64,000 nucleotides of DNA from contig NZ_JAHHZO010000003.1 of NCBI RefSeq assembly GCF_018760785.1, positions 186,001 through 250,000 on the forward strand, read 5' to 3'. A program made the position numbers and the translations under genes. Source of the stretch: Rhizobium sp. CSW-27 (lineage in GTDB: Bacteria; Pseudomonadota; Alphaproteobacteria; Rhizobiales; Rhizobiaceae). Under the pieces are notes generated by a model that was not told the origin of the DNA, did not search any database, and saw only the letters and a list, made by a program, of their open reading frames with translations. Shown here piece after piece: positions 35,210 through 44,309 of this stretch (position 1 is the stretch's first letter; the number at the start of each line of letters is the position of its first letter).

Positions 35210-36502
35210 ATGTTCGATCTCATCATCCGCAACGCCAACCTGCCGGACGGCCGTGAAAGCTTCGACATCGGCCTTGCCGGCGGCAGGATCAGGGCCATCG
35301 AAAAGCATATCGAGGCGACGGCCGGCGAGGAGATCGATGCGACCGGCCGGCTGGTCAGCCCGCCCTTCTGCGATCCGCATTTCCACATGGATGCCACGCT
35401 TTCGCTCGGCATGCCGCGCATGAATGTGTCCGGGACGCTTCTGGAAGGCATCGCGCTCTGGGGTGAGTTGCGCCCGCTCCTGACGAAGGAGGCGCTTGTC
35501 GAACGGGCTTTGCGTTATTGCGATCTCGCCGTCAGCCAGGGCCTTCTTTTCATCCGCAGCCATGTCGATACCTCCGACCCGCGGCTGGTGACTGCGGAGG
35601 CGCTGATCGAGGTGCGCGAGCGCGTGGCACCCTACATCACGCTACAGCTCGTCGCCTTTCCGCAGGACGGCTATTATCGTGCCGCTGACGGTGAAAAGTC
35701 GCTGGAACGAGCGCTCGACATGGGCCTCGACATCGTCGGCGGTATTCCGCATTTCGAACGAACCATGGATGATGGCCGCCGCTCGCTCGAAGCGCTCTGC
35801 CGGATTGCCGCCGAGCGCGGTCTGCCGGTCGATATCCATTGCGACGAGACCGACGACCCGATGTCGCGGCATATCGAGACGCTGGCGGCCGAAACGGTAC
35901 GCTACGGCTTGCAGGGCCGCGTGGCTGGCTCGCATCTCACCTCCATGCATTCCATGGACAATTATTACGTCTCCAAGCTCATCCCGCTGATGGCGGAAGC
36001 CGAGATCAACGTCATCCCCAATCCGCTGATCAACATCATGCTGCAGGGGCGCCACGACACCTATCCGAAACGCCGTGGCATGACCCGCGTGCGTGAACTG
36101 ATGGCGGCGGGCCTCAACGTGTCCTTCGGCCAGGATTGCACGATGGATCCCTGGTATTCGATGGGGTCCGCCGACATGCTGGAAGTCGGCCACATGGCGA
36201 TCCACGTGGCGCAGATGGGCGGCATTGAGGACAAGAAGCAGATTTTTGACGCGCTGACTGTCAATTCCGCCAAGACCATGGGCCTTGAGGGCTATGGCCT
36301 GGAGGTGGGCTGCAACGCCGATCTCGTCATCTTGCAGGCTGCGGACGTGATCGAGGCGCTGCGGCTGAAGCCGACACGGCTTGTGGTGGTCAAGGGCGGC
36401 AAGGTGATCGCTCGCAGCGCTCCGCGCATCGGCGAACTTTTCCTCGACGGTCGCCCGCGAAGCATCGATGCAGGTCGCGATTACGTGCCCGGCAAGAGCT
36501 AG
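35210..36502 (+). CDS. CodA-like amidohydrolase (cytosine deaminase family, variant active site)
   Basis: 430 aa metal-dependent amidohydrolase closely similar to E. coli cytosine deaminase by recall: metal histidines in FCDPHFHMDAT, Gln in VAFPQDG, HCDETDDPMSRH with the catalytic Glu, SHLTSMHSMDNYY, LINIMLQGRHDTYPKRRGMTRV. The segment equal to GHDD in CodA reads GQDC (about residue 307): the essential first Asp is kept, the His is Gln and the second Asp (Asp314 in CodA, known to shape specificity) is Cys. The substrate is therefore probably not cytosine itself. As the last gene of the transporter operon, it likely deaminates or hydrolyses the imported ring compound. Confidence 0.88.
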   Translation: MFDLIIRNANLPDGRESFDIGLAGGRIRAIEKHIEATAGEEIDATGRLVSPPFCDPHFHMDATLSLGMPRMNVSGTLLEGIALWGELRPLLTKEALVERALRYCDLAVSQGLLFIRSHVDTSDPRLVTAEALIEVRERVAPYITLQLVAFPQDGYYRAADGEKSLERALDMGLDIVGGIPHFERTMDDGRRSLEALCRIAAERGLPVDIHCDETDDPMSRHIETLAAETVRYGLQGRVAGSHLTSMHSMDNYYVSKLIPLMAEAEINVIPNPLINIMLQGRHDTYPKRRGMTRVRELMAAGLNVSFGQDCTMDPWYSMGSADMLEVGHMAIHVAQMGGIEDKKQIFDALTVNSAKTMGLEGYGLEVGCNADLVILQAADVIEALRLKPTRLVVVKGGKVIARSAPRIGELFLDGRPRSIDAGRDYVPGKS

Positions 36503-36531
36503 AAATCCGCTCCGGCGTGCGAGGGCAAGTC

Positions 36532-36559
36532 GCCTTCGCCTGATGAAGGCGGCGAAGGC
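36532..36559. terminator. Possible hairpin terminator after the transporter operon
   Basis: GCCTTCGCC and GGCGAAGGC form a perfect 9-bp stem with a 10-base loop, 30 bp after the deaminase stop. There is no U-tract, so this is a weak call. I see nothing else in the 264-bp gap between the convergent genes. Confidence 0.45.
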
Positions 36560-36766
36560 CGGGCAAGTCCAGCCGGCCGGAAACCGGCAGAGCGCGACCG
36601 GTATTGTCGCGGACCGCGCCCTCTCCGGCGCCGTGGGATCCACACCACAGACATTGCCGGGGCAGGTGAGCAATGCCTCTCAACAGGAGTGACGGGCACT
36701 GCGCGGCGCTTCGTTGCTGTGCCCTTCCGGGCGGATAACTGCAACGACACCTTTCCCGGAAACGCT

Positions 36767-37915
36767 TTAGCGAAGAAAGTTCATCGCGGTGGAACGCCAC
36801 ATGTCGACGGCACCGGGAATGATCTGGTCATTGAAATCGAAGCGCGGTGAATGCAGGCCGGGATTGTCGCCCGTGGCGCGGGCAGCGCCCAGCCAGAAAT
36901 AGCAGCCCGGCTTCTCGTCCAACATGAAGGCGAAATCCTCCGCCGCCATCGAGGGTGCTGCGTCGATCACCTGCAACTCCATGGCCGCGGCTTGCGAACG
37001 CACCATGGCTGCAACGGCTGCATTGTTGATCGTGGCGGGATAGCGGCGCTGGTAGTCGGTTTCGGCGCGGCATCCGAAGCCTTCGGCCACCGACCGGGCC
37101 ACCTGTTCCAGCCGCGCCTGCAGGATGTCGCCGACAGCGGCATTGAACCAGCGCGTCGTTCCGCGGATCACCACGCGTTCGGGGATCACGTTCCAAGCAT
37201 CGCCGCCGTGGATCTGCGTCACGGAGACCACCGAAGCCTGCAGGGGCGAGATATTTCGGCTCGCAATGGTGTTCAGCGCGCTCACGATCTGGGAGGCGGC
37301 CAGAACGGGATCGGCTCCTTCATGCGGCATGGCGCCATGCGCCCCACGGCCAACAACTTGAACCTCGAAGGTTCCGAAGGCCGCCATCATTTCGTCGTCG
37401 CGGGCAACCAGCGTGCCGACGGGCAGCGCCGGCCAGTTGTGCATGCCCAGCACCGCATCCATCGGAAAATCGCGAAACAGTCCGTCCTCGACCATTGCGC
37501 GGGCGCCGCCTTCATTTTCCTCGGCCGGCTGGAAGATGAAATGGAGGGTACCGTCGAAGGTTTCGCCGGCCAGTTCCCTTGCCGCGGCAAGTGCCACCGT
37601 CACATGTCCATCATGGCCGCAGGCATGCATCACGCCGGCGCTCTTCGAGGCATATGGGGCGCCCGTCTCTTCGAGGATCGGCAGCGCATCCATGTCGGCG
37701 CGAATGCCGAGCGCCTTGCGCGAACTGCCCTTCGTCAGCGAGCCGACCAGACCGGTGCGACCATATCCGGTGCGAACGGCATAGCCCCATTCGGAAAGCC
37801 TTTCCGCGACGAAACGCGCGGTTTCGATTTCCTGAAAGCCGAGTTCGGGGTGGGCGTGCAGATGGTGCCGCCAGCGAATGGCTTCCTGAAGCTTGTCCGA
37901 TGAAAATGCGCTCAT
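36767..37915 (-). CDS. M20-family amidohydrolase (hippurate hydrolase / N-acyl amino acid deacylase type)
   Basis: 382 aa from the ATG at 37915, which has AAGGA at good spacing; an ATG 33 bases upstream lacks one. Two-metal peptidase: RRHLHAHPELGFQE-type start (here RWRHHLHAHPELGFQE), MHACGHDGHVTVALAAA with metal His/Asp ligands, FQPAEENEGGARAMVEDG, and a C-terminal MAAEDFAFML. Members remove acyl groups from amino acids (N-acetyl, benzoyl, indoleacetyl). The gene lies 104 bp downstream of a LysR regulator on the same strand. Confidence 0.9.
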   Translation of the reverse strand: MSAFSSDKLQEAIRWRHHLHAHPELGFQEIETARFVAERLSEWGYAVRTGYGRTGLVGSLTKGSSRKALGIRADMDALPILEETGAPYASKSAGVMHACGHDGHVTVALAAARELAGETFDGTLHFIFQPAEENEGGARAMVEDGLFRDFPMDAVLGMHNWPALPVGTLVARDDEMMAAFGTFEVQVVGRGAHGAMPHEGADPVLAASQIVSALNTIASRNISPLQASVVSVTQIHGGDAWNVIPERVVIRGTTRWFNAAVGDILQARLEQVARSVAEGFGCRAETDYQRRYPATINNAAVAAMVRSQAAAMELQVIDAAPSMAAEDFAFMLDEKPGCYFWLGAARATGDNPGLHSPRFDFNDQIIPGAVDMWRSTAMNFLR

Positions 37916-38019
37916 TTCGAATCCTTGGGCATTGGCAGTCTCCGCCATCCTTGCAATTTACGTAGCGGGTTTGAAGAGTGAACCGCCGCAACGCCTTGTT
38001 GTTTTTCGCGCAACGCCGC

Positions 38020-38952
38020 TCAGCGTGTCGGCAATGGCCGGTCCTGCCTCGCGTTCAAAAGGTCGCCTGCCGCCTCCTGCAACACCTCGAGGAAGGCGGC
38101 GATAGCGGGATTGCGCCCCTCACTGGCCCGAACCGCCGCCATGATGCGCCGGCGTATCGGCGGCTTGAGCCGCCTGATGCAGACATCCCGCTCCACGTGG
38201 CGCAGGCGCAGGCCTGGCATGACGGAAATGGAGCAGCCGGCTCTGATCAGGGACAGCCCCACCTCGAAATCGTTGCAATACCCGTTCACCTGCGGCTCGA
38301 AGCCCGCTTGTCTGCAGCGATCTCGGATCACGTCGCTATAGACATGCGAAGCCACGTCGAGTGCCCATTTCTCGCCGCGCAGATCCTGCAGGGTCACGGC
38401 CTCGACCGCAGAAAGCGGGTGCGATGAGGGCAGAATGGCAAAAAGCTCATCCTCATAGAGAAAAAGCCGGTCAACCCTTTCGTCGGACAAACCGGAGATC
38501 GCCGTCAGATCATCGATAAGCGCGATGTCGGTCTGCCAGGCACGCAAGGCCGCCAGCCCTTCCGAAGGTTCCATCGCGCTCAGAATGACATCGAGTTGCG
38601 GATGGCGCTCGCGCGAGAGGCGAAGGGCGCAAGGTATGATCGTTGCGGCAACGGAAGGGAAGGCGGCAACCCGGATTTCGCCGGAGATGGCCTGCTTCAT
38701 CTCGGCAAGGTCGGTTCTCGCCGCCTCCACAAGCCCGAAGATCTTCTCGGCATGGCCGATCAGCCGCAGCCCGGCCGGGGTAAACGTCACGCCCCGCCCA
38801 CGGCGCTCGATCAGCTTGACATCGAGTTCCGCTTCCAGCAGCGCCACCTGCTGCGACACCGCGGAAGCGGAAATCAGCAGTGCCTCCGCCACCGCTGCCA
38901 TTGTCTGCCGACGGTGAAGCTCCCGCAGCGTTCGAAGTCTCTGTAAATCCAC
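38020..38952 (-). CDS. LysR-family transcriptional regulator
   Basis: 310 aa. N-terminal winged helix-turn-helix (LRTLRELHRRQTMAAVAEALLISASAVSQQVALLEAELDVKLIERRGRG, residues 5-54) and a periplasmic-binding-like effector domain. It is divergent from a serine acetyltransferase gene and upstream of the M20 gene on its own strand, so it may control either or both. The 120-bp gap to the acetyltransferase holds no clean palindrome. Confidence 0.9.
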   Translation of the reverse strand: MDLQRLRTLRELHRRQTMAAVAEALLISASAVSQQVALLEAELDVKLIERRGRGVTFTPAGLRLIGHAEKIFGLVEAARTDLAEMKQAISGEIRVAAFPSVAATIIPCALRLSRERHPQLDVILSAMEPSEGLAALRAWQTDIALIDDLTAISGLSDERVDRLFLYEDELFAILPSSHPLSAVEAVTLQDLRGEKWALDVASHVYSDVIRDRCRQAGFEPQVNGYCNDFEVGLSLIRAGCSISVMPGLRLRHVERDVCIRRLKPPIRRRIMAAVRASEGRNPAIAAFLEVLQEAAGDLLNARQDRPLPTR

Positions 38953-39072
38953 CGGCGCCGCCTTTCATCCATTTTTCCTAACGGGTGACCTTAGATTTAT
39001 TAACTGGACCTGGCGAGTGGCGCTGTGAACACTGCGGCCACGACAGCCATCCGGAGAAAAGGAGCATTCCCC

Positions 39073-39843
39073 GTGGCCGGATCAGACAGAGACATCGAGA
39101 CATTTTCCGAACGCCTTGTCGCAGAGGTAGAGGACCTCTATCGGCGCCAGCCGGACATTCCCGCCCTGCTTGGCCTCTCGCCGCAGGCGACTGCGGAGCC
39201 CGTTCACCTGCTGGCCGATGTTCTGGCCAGCGCGACAGGCGGACAGTGTAATCCATCGCGGGTGCGACGCCTTGCCATTGATGCCTTCAACGCCGACGCC
39301 GAGGGCCTTCATGCCGCTCTCTCAGATATCGAGACGACGGCGCGCAAGAATGTCGAACCCGGCGGAGCATCGGCGACGCTGCTTTATTCTCGCGGCGTTC
39401 ATGCACTTCTCGGTCATCGCGTGGCGCATTTCCACTGGAGGGCAGGATCGATGGATCTGGCGCTGGCCCTGAAGGCGCTGTTCGGACGGGCCTTTTCCAC
39501 GGATATCCATCCCGCTGCACGCTTCGGCCGCGGAATCTGGCTCGACCATGGCCTGGGATTCGTTGTCGGCGAAACTGCCATCATTGGCGATGACGTCAGC
39601 ATCTGGCACGGGGTCACGCTTGGCAGCACGCTGAAGGACAGTGGCGGCCGGCGCCATCCACGCCTCGGTTCGGGCGTGACTGTCGGCGCAGATGCAATCC
39701 TCCTCGGCGGGATCGACATCGGTGCCGGAAGCGTCATCGCCGCTGGCGCCGTGGTGCTCGGCGATGTGCAACCGGAGACGACGGTGGCCGGCGTGCCGGC
39801 AAAAGGCAAGCCGCGAACGCAATCGTCGTTCAGGGGCTTCTGA
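39073..39843 (+). CDS. Serine O-acetyltransferase
   Basis: Makes O-acetylserine from serine and acetyl-CoA, the entry to cysteine synthesis. Start chosen at the GTG at 39073 (AAAAGGAG about 9 bases upstream; 256 aa); a GTG at 39025 would add 16 residues but has no ribosome site. The N-terminal helical CysE domain runs to about residue 150, then the left-handed beta-helix: IHPAARFGRGIWLDHGLGFVVGETAIIGDDVSIWHGVTLG. It is probably an accessory CysE copy, because it sits in an accessory region beside an M20 deacylase and a LysR regulator. Confidence 0.9.
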   Translation: MAGSDRDIETFSERLVAEVEDLYRRQPDIPALLGLSPQATAEPVHLLADVLASATGGQCNPSRVRRLAIDAFNADAEGLHAALSDIETTARKNVEPGGASATLLYSRGVHALLGHRVAHFHWRAGSMDLALALKALFGRAFSTDIHPAARFGRGIWLDHGLGFVVGETAIIGDDVSIWHGVTLGSTLKDSGGRRHPRLGSGVTVGADAILLGGIDIGAGSVIAAGAVVLGDVQPETTVAGVPAKGKPRTQSSFRGF

Positions 39844-39867
39844 CCGAAAACCGTGGGAGACATCACC

Positions 39868-40767
39868 ATGACCGCATTTCTTGGCATCGACCATCCGCTG
39901 ATCGCCGTGCGCGATCTCGATGCCGCTGTCGCCCGCTATCGCGCACTGGGCTTCACCTTTGCACCGCAAAGCCGCCACCCCTGGGGAACCAGCACCTGCA
40001 TCGCGATCATGGATCGCTCGCTGATCGAACTTGTCAGCATCTACGACGAAACTCTGCTGGACAGCTACGCGGCCGGTGATTTCCGTTTCGGGCGCTTCGT
40101 CCATACTCATCTTCTCGAGCGGGAAGGCGTCGCGCTGACGGCGCTCAACAGTGATGCGGCGGAAGCGGATGCGGCAGAGGTCGTCCGGCGCGGGATCGAC
40201 TGCCAGGGCACGATCGAATTCGGGCGGGATGTCAAACGCCCGGATGGAACACCGGACCGCACCGCAACGACGCTGAAGATCCTGGCCTCGCCGGACATGC
40301 CGCGCCTTTCCAACTTCATCTGCCAGCAGCATCGACCGGACCTCATCTATGTGCCGCAGTGGAGCGCGCATCGAAACGGCGCCATGGCCTACTCGCAACT
40401 GACCATCATGGCGGATGAACGCGACCAGGCCGCCGTGCGTCAGCGACTGGCAGGGCTGTATGGCGAGGCGAGCCTGTTTGCGCTGGAGGATGGCTTTGGC
40501 GCACGGACTGGAAGGGGTGCCTATGTGGTAACGGATCGGCCGGGGATCGAGCGCCGCTATGGCGCGCCGTCGCTGGATCTTTGCCGTCCAAGCGGCCCGT
40601 GTTGCGTCGCAGCCCATATCCAGGTTCCGGACCTGGAACGGGTCGCCGCAATCCTGGCGGAGAGTGCGGTACCTGCCATTGCGGCCAAGGACGGCATCCG
40701 GCTGACCGACGCGGCAGCCTACGGAAACCTCTTCCTTGCCTTTTCAGAAACCGGCCAGCCGGTGTAA
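39868..40767 (+). CDS. VOC-superfamily protein (glyoxalase_3-like)
   Basis: 299 aa from ATG 39868 with GGGAGA upstream. Begins with the VOC strand-helix pattern FLGIDHPLIAVRDLDAAVARYRALGFTFAPQSRHPWGT, in which the first His can bind metal, followed by LIELVSIY. A second VOC-like half follows (YSQLTIMADERDQAAVRQRLAGLYG, and AAHIQVPDLERVAAILAES). This two-module layout matches glyoxalase_3-type lyases or dioxygenases of unknown substrate. It precedes the LysR regulator whose operator recurs before the dehydrogenase operon, so it may belong to that pathway. Confidence 0.82.
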   Translation: MTAFLGIDHPLIAVRDLDAAVARYRALGFTFAPQSRHPWGTSTCIAIMDRSLIELVSIYDETLLDSYAAGDFRFGRFVHTHLLEREGVALTALNSDAAEADAAEVVRRGIDCQGTIEFGRDVKRPDGTPDRTATTLKILASPDMPRLSNFICQQHRPDLIYVPQWSAHRNGAMAYSQLTIMADERDQAAVRQRLAGLYGEASLFALEDGFGARTGRGAYVVTDRPGIERRYGAPSLDLCRPSGPCCVAAHIQVPDLERVAAILAESAVPAIAAKDGIRLTDAAAYGNLFLAFSETGQPV

Positions 40768-40776
40768 CGATGGAGG

Positions 40777-40795
40777 TGTTGCAGCAGGCGGAACA
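40777..40795. promoter_or_regulatory. TGTTGC-N7-GGAACA operator copy 1, upstream of lysR
   Basis: A 19-bp dyad, one base from TGTTGC-N7-GCAACA, 37 bp before the LysR gene. It fits autoregulation. Confidence 0.6.
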
Positions 40796-40832
40796 TCTGC
40801 CCGCGATAAGCGATGCCAATTGCGGGTGAAAG

Positions 40833-41744
40833 ATGGAAATACTCGACGCCAAGGCCCTTCGGATCTTCATGGCGGTGGTCCGCTACGGTTCGATCCGCAG
40901 CGCCGCTGAGCATCTGTCGATTGCGCCCTCCATCGTCAGCCGGCAGGTGGCCGATATCGAGCGGAATCTCGGTCTTTCCCTGTTCGACCGCAGCAGTCGC
41001 GGCGTCGCCCTGACGGATGCCGGCGCTCTCGTCCTCGAGCATGGCAAGCGCGTTCTGGAAGATGGCAGTCTGCTCGAGGAGCAGCTGGCGCAATTGAAGG
41101 GCGTCCAGCAGGGGCGCGTGCGCATCTGCTGCGGCGAGGGATTTCTGGCCGATCTGATCGAACATGGGCTGACGGCCTTTGTCGATGTCTATCCTTCCAT
41201 TCGCTACGCCGTGCATCTCGGTGGCACGGAAGGCGTGCTGCAGGCGGTCATCGACGGCGACGCCGATATCGGCATCGCCTACAACCCGGTCATAGAACCG
41301 AAAGTCCGGTCGCTCGCAATTGCAAGGCAGCCGCTTTGCGCCATCGTCCATCCGTCGAGCCCGTTGGCGGGGCTGGACAGGATTGCGCTTGCCCAATGCA
41401 TGTCTCTGCCCTGCGCCCTGCTTGGCAAGGGGCATGGGGTGACGGATCTGGTTGGCCGGGTCGCGGCCAATCACGGGCTTGCCATGGCGCCGCTGGTTGA
41501 AACCGCCTCGCTCGACGCGCTGCGCCGCTTCGTGGTGGCCGGCCTCGGCGTGACATATCTTCCGCGCTTTGCCGTGGCGACGGAACTGGCCCGCGGCACC
41601 GTCGAGGCGGTCGAGCTCTCCGATCCCCTGCTGAACGAGGCCTGCGCCCATCTGATGGTCAAGGCACGGCGCCGTCTGCCCAATTCCGTCGAGCGGCTGG
41701 CCAGCCATCTGGCAGCGGCGATGTCGGCCTTCCAAAGCACCTGA
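40833..41744 (+). CDS. LysR-family regulator, likely of the dehydrogenase/transporter regulon
   Basis: 303 aa. Helix-turn-helix at the N-terminus (LRIFMAVVRYGSIRSAAEHLSIAPSIVSRQVADIERNLGLSLFDRSSRG) and effector domain with GRVRICCGEGFLADLIE. The start ATG 40833 has GGGTGAAAG upstream. Three copies of the same 19-bp dyad flank it: before its own gene, before the dehydrogenase operon and before the membrane transporter. I infer that this protein binds them. Confidence 0.92.
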   Translation: MEILDAKALRIFMAVVRYGSIRSAAEHLSIAPSIVSRQVADIERNLGLSLFDRSSRGVALTDAGALVLEHGKRVLEDGSLLEEQLAQLKGVQQGRVRICCGEGFLADLIEHGLTAFVDVYPSIRYAVHLGGTEGVLQAVIDGDADIGIAYNPVIEPKVRSLAIARQPLCAIVHPSSPLAGLDRIALAQCMSLPCALLGKGHGVTDLVGRVAANHGLAMAPLVETASLDALRRFVVAGLGVTYLPRFAVATELARGTVEAVELSDPLLNEACAHLMVKARRRLPNSVERLASHLAAAMSAFQST

Positions 41745-41750
41745 CGGCAG

Positions 41751-41777
41751 TGTTGCCGAGGTTGCAACACATTGTTG
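41751..41777. promoter_or_regulatory. TGTTGC-N7-GCAACA operator copy 2, upstream of the dehydrogenase operon
   Basis: Exact dyad at 41751-41769, extended by cat-TGTTG (41770-41777), which makes a second overlapping dyad CAACA-cat-TGTTG. It lies 98 bp before the dehydrogenase start, in the gap after lysR. Confidence 0.75.
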
Positions 41778-41867
41778 TCGATGCCGCCGCTACCGCCAAC
41801 CGCTCGCTGATGTAGCCTGATCCAATCAGGTCGCGCCATGAAATCGCATAGAATGGAAGGAACGCAG

Positions 41868-42749
41868 ATGCCGGAAGAACAGACAACCGTCGGGGTGATC
41901 GGGCTCGGCAGCATGGGGCTCGGAATGGCCCAGACGCTTGCCGCCAGAGGATTTCGAACCCTCGGCTTCGACCTGTCTGCGGAACGCCGCACGCTTGCCG
42001 AGGGCGCAGGAATCGCGCCGCAACCGACGATCGGCGAGCTGATCGCCACAAGCGACTTTCTCGTCTTTTCGCTGCCCACCGCGCAGGACGTGCTGAGCGT
42101 CGTTGAAGGCCATCTCGAGCTTTTCAGGGCAAAGTCCGGCCGGCGCGTCATCATCATCGATACCTCGACATCGGAACCGGATGTCAGCCGCGATCTGGCG
42201 GGAAGACTGGCATTGCTTGGACACGGCTTCCTCGACGCGCCTGTCAGCGGCGGCCCGGCGGGCGCTGCCTCCGGCAAGCTGACGATGATGATCGGCGGAA
42301 CGGAGGAAGATCTCGCCCTTGCGCGCCCCGTCATCGAGGCGATGGCTGCCAAGGCCCTGCATGTCGGTCCGAGCGGGGCGGGCAATGTGGCAAAGCTCGT
42401 CAACAACCTGCTGGCAGCAGCACACATGATCACCACCGGCGAAGGGCTGAAGCTGGCGCTTGCCGCCGGCATCGATCCGGAGGCGGCCCTGCGTGTGGTA
42501 AACGCCGCATCGGGCAGGTCGATGATCAGCGAGGTGCATTTCCCCACCTGGGTCATGTCCGACCGGTTCGATAGCGGTTTCTCCATGGGGCTGATGCGCA
42601 AGGACGTGCGGCTGGCCAAGAAGCTGGCGGACAGCACGGGGACGCATCTTCCGCTGTCTGAACAGGTGGCAAGCCTGTGGGCCAGTTCGAGCGACCTCGC
42701 CGACAGTGACGATTTCACGCGCATGGGCGCGTTCAAGCAGACGAACTGA
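41868..42749 (+). CDS. Beta-hydroxyacid dehydrogenase (3-hydroxyisobutyrate dehydrogenase family)
   Basis: 293 aa from ATG 41868, preceded by AAGGAA; an upstream in-frame ATG lacks a ribosome site. NAD(P)-binding GVIGLGSMGLGMAQTLAARG, the substrate motif DAPVSGGPAGAASGKLTMMIGG (about residue 120) and the catalytic Lys in GNVAKLVNNLL. Oxidises a 3-hydroxy acid such as 3-hydroxyisobutyrate, tartronate semialdehyde-type or L-threonate-like compounds. Coupled with the aldehyde dehydrogenase 18 bp downstream, the product is likely a semialdehyde. Confidence 0.92.
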   Translation: MPEEQTTVGVIGLGSMGLGMAQTLAARGFRTLGFDLSAERRTLAEGAGIAPQPTIGELIATSDFLVFSLPTAQDVLSVVEGHLELFRAKSGRRVIIIDTSTSEPDVSRDLAGRLALLGHGFLDAPVSGGPAGAASGKLTMMIGGTEEDLALARPVIEAMAAKALHVGPSGAGNVAKLVNNLLAAAHMITTGEGLKLALAAGIDPEAALRVVNAASGRSMISEVHFPTWVMSDRFDSGFSMGLMRKDVRLAKKLADSTGTHLPLSEQVASLWASSSDLADSDDFTRMGAFKQTN

Positions 42750-42767
42750 CAAGGGCGAAACGGACAT

Positions 42768-44309
42768 ATGGACAAGTTGGAAACCGGCATGGAGCCGGGT
42801 GCGCGCATCCGGCAGCTTCTGAAGGACATCCTCGGCACGCAGACCATCGGCAGCCTCGTCGGTGGGGAACTGGTGGCGGGCAGCGGCGAGAGCCTCTCCC
42901 TGACGGACCCGGCCACCGGCACGGTGTTTGCAACCTTTGCGGATGCCGACCAGAGCGTCGTCGATGCCGCGATGCTCGCTGCCGAACGCGGCCAGAGGGA
43001 ATGGATGAGGCTGACGGCCTCTGCCAGGGGCCGGGTGATGAACGAGATCGGCCGAAAGATCCGCGAGCATGCAGCCATGATCGCCGAAATCGAAAGCCGG
43101 TCGGCAGGCCGACCGATCCGCGACATTCGCGGCGAGGTGATCAAGGTCGCCGAAATGTTCGAATACTACGCCGGCTGGTGCGACAAGCTGCATGGCGAGG
43201 TGATTCCGGTGCCGACGAGCCACCTGAACTACACACGACATGAGCCGGTTGGTGTCGTTGTTCAGATCACCCCGTGGAATGCACCCCTGTTTACCGGCGG
43301 CTGGCAGATCGCGCCCGCCATCTGCGCCGGCAATGGCGTGGTCATCAAGCCATCCGAACTGACACCGCTCAGCACCCTCATTCTCGGGCTTCTGTGCGAA
43401 AAGGGCGGCGCGCCGAAAGGGCTCGTCAACGTTCTGGCCGGCGCCGGTCCGACGACCGGCCAGGCCGCGGTCTCGCATGCCAAGACCGGTCTTGTCGTGT
43501 TCGTCGGATCTGCGGCAGCCGGCGCGATGATTGCAGCCAGCGCCGCCCGCAATGTCGTTCCCTGCATTCTGGAACTCGGCGGAAAATCCGCCAACATCGT
43601 CTTCGGTGATGCCGATATCACGCGCGCCATTGCCGGCGCGCAGGCCGCCATCTTCGGCGGCGCCGGCCAGAGCTGCGTCGCCGGCTCGCGCCTCCTGGTC
43701 CACCGCTCCATCCATCGCCAGTTCGTTGAACAGTATGCGGAGGCGGCGAGCCGCATTCCCGTCGGCGATCCGTCGCTCGACACCACCCATATGGGTCCCA
43801 TCAACAATCTGCGGCAATGGACGAAGATCGGCGACATGGTCCGGCAGGGCATCGGCGAGGGCGCCCGTCTGGCAGCGGGCGGAGGGAGGCCGGAAAGCCT
43901 CGATCATACCGGGGGGTACTACTTCGCCCCGACCATTCTGGACGAGGTCCGGCCTGAGATGAGCATTTCCCGCGAGGAGGTGTTCGGACCGGTGGTCGGC
44001 GTCACCCCCTTCGATACGGAGGAGGAGGCGATCGCCTTGGCAAACGACAATCCTTACGGACTTGCCGGTGCCGTCTGGACGCAGGATGTCGGTCGCGCGC
44101 ATCGCGTCGCGGCACAGGTCCGGGCCGGAACCTTCTGGATCAACGGCTACAAGACGATCAGCGTCATGTCGCCGTTCGGCGGCTTCGGCCGCAGTGGCTA
44201 TGGCCGTTCCAGCGGCCGGGATGCCTTGATGGCCTACACGCAGGCCAAGAGCGTCTGGGTGGAAACCGCCGCCCAGCCTGCCGTAACGTTCGGCTACGTT
44301 GCCGGCTGA
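42768..44309 (+). CDS. NAD(P)-dependent aldehyde dehydrogenase
   Basis: 513 aa. Active-site Glu in ILELGGKSANIVF (about residue 280) and nucleophilic Cys in IFGGAGQSCVAGSRLLV, plus the cofactor motif FVGSAAAGAMIA. The C-terminal INGYKTISVMSPFGGFGRSGYGRSSG is the typical ALDH end. It probably oxidises the aldehyde made by the dehydrogenase encoded 18 bp upstream. The substrate is not identifiable from the sequence. Confidence 0.94.
   Translation: MDKLETGMEPGARIRQLLKDILGTQTIGSLVGGELVAGSGESLSLTDPATGTVFATFADADQSVVDAAMLAAERGQREWMRLTASARGRVMNEIGRKIREHAAMIAEIESRSAGRPIRDIRGEVIKVAEMFEYYAGWCDKLHGEVIPVPTSHLNYTRHEPVGVVVQITPWNAPLFTGGWQIAPAICAGNGVVIKPSELTPLSTLILGLLCEKGGAPKGLVNVLAGAGPTTGQAAVSHAKTGLVVFVGSAAAGAMIAASAARNVVPCILELGGKSANIVFGDADITRAIAGAQAAIFGGAGQSCVAGSRLLVHRSIHRQFVEQYAEAASRIPVGDPSLDTTHMGPINNLRQWTKIGDMVRQGIGEGARLAAGGGRPESLDHTGGYYFAPTILDEVRPEMSISREEVFGPVVGVTPFDTEEEAIALANDNPYGLAGAVWTQDVGRAHRVAAQVRAGTFWINGYKTISVMSPFGGFGRSGYGRSSGRDALMAYTQAKSVWVETAAQPAVTFGYVAG

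Noticed and set aside
36503-36766. Small gene in the gap between the deaminase and the M20 gene
   Set aside because: Open frames here lack ribosome sites and family features; only a hairpin is supported.
37915-37948. Earlier start (ATG 37948) for the M20 protein
   Set aside because: AGG lies directly against that ATG, while the one at 37915 has AAGGA at proper spacing.
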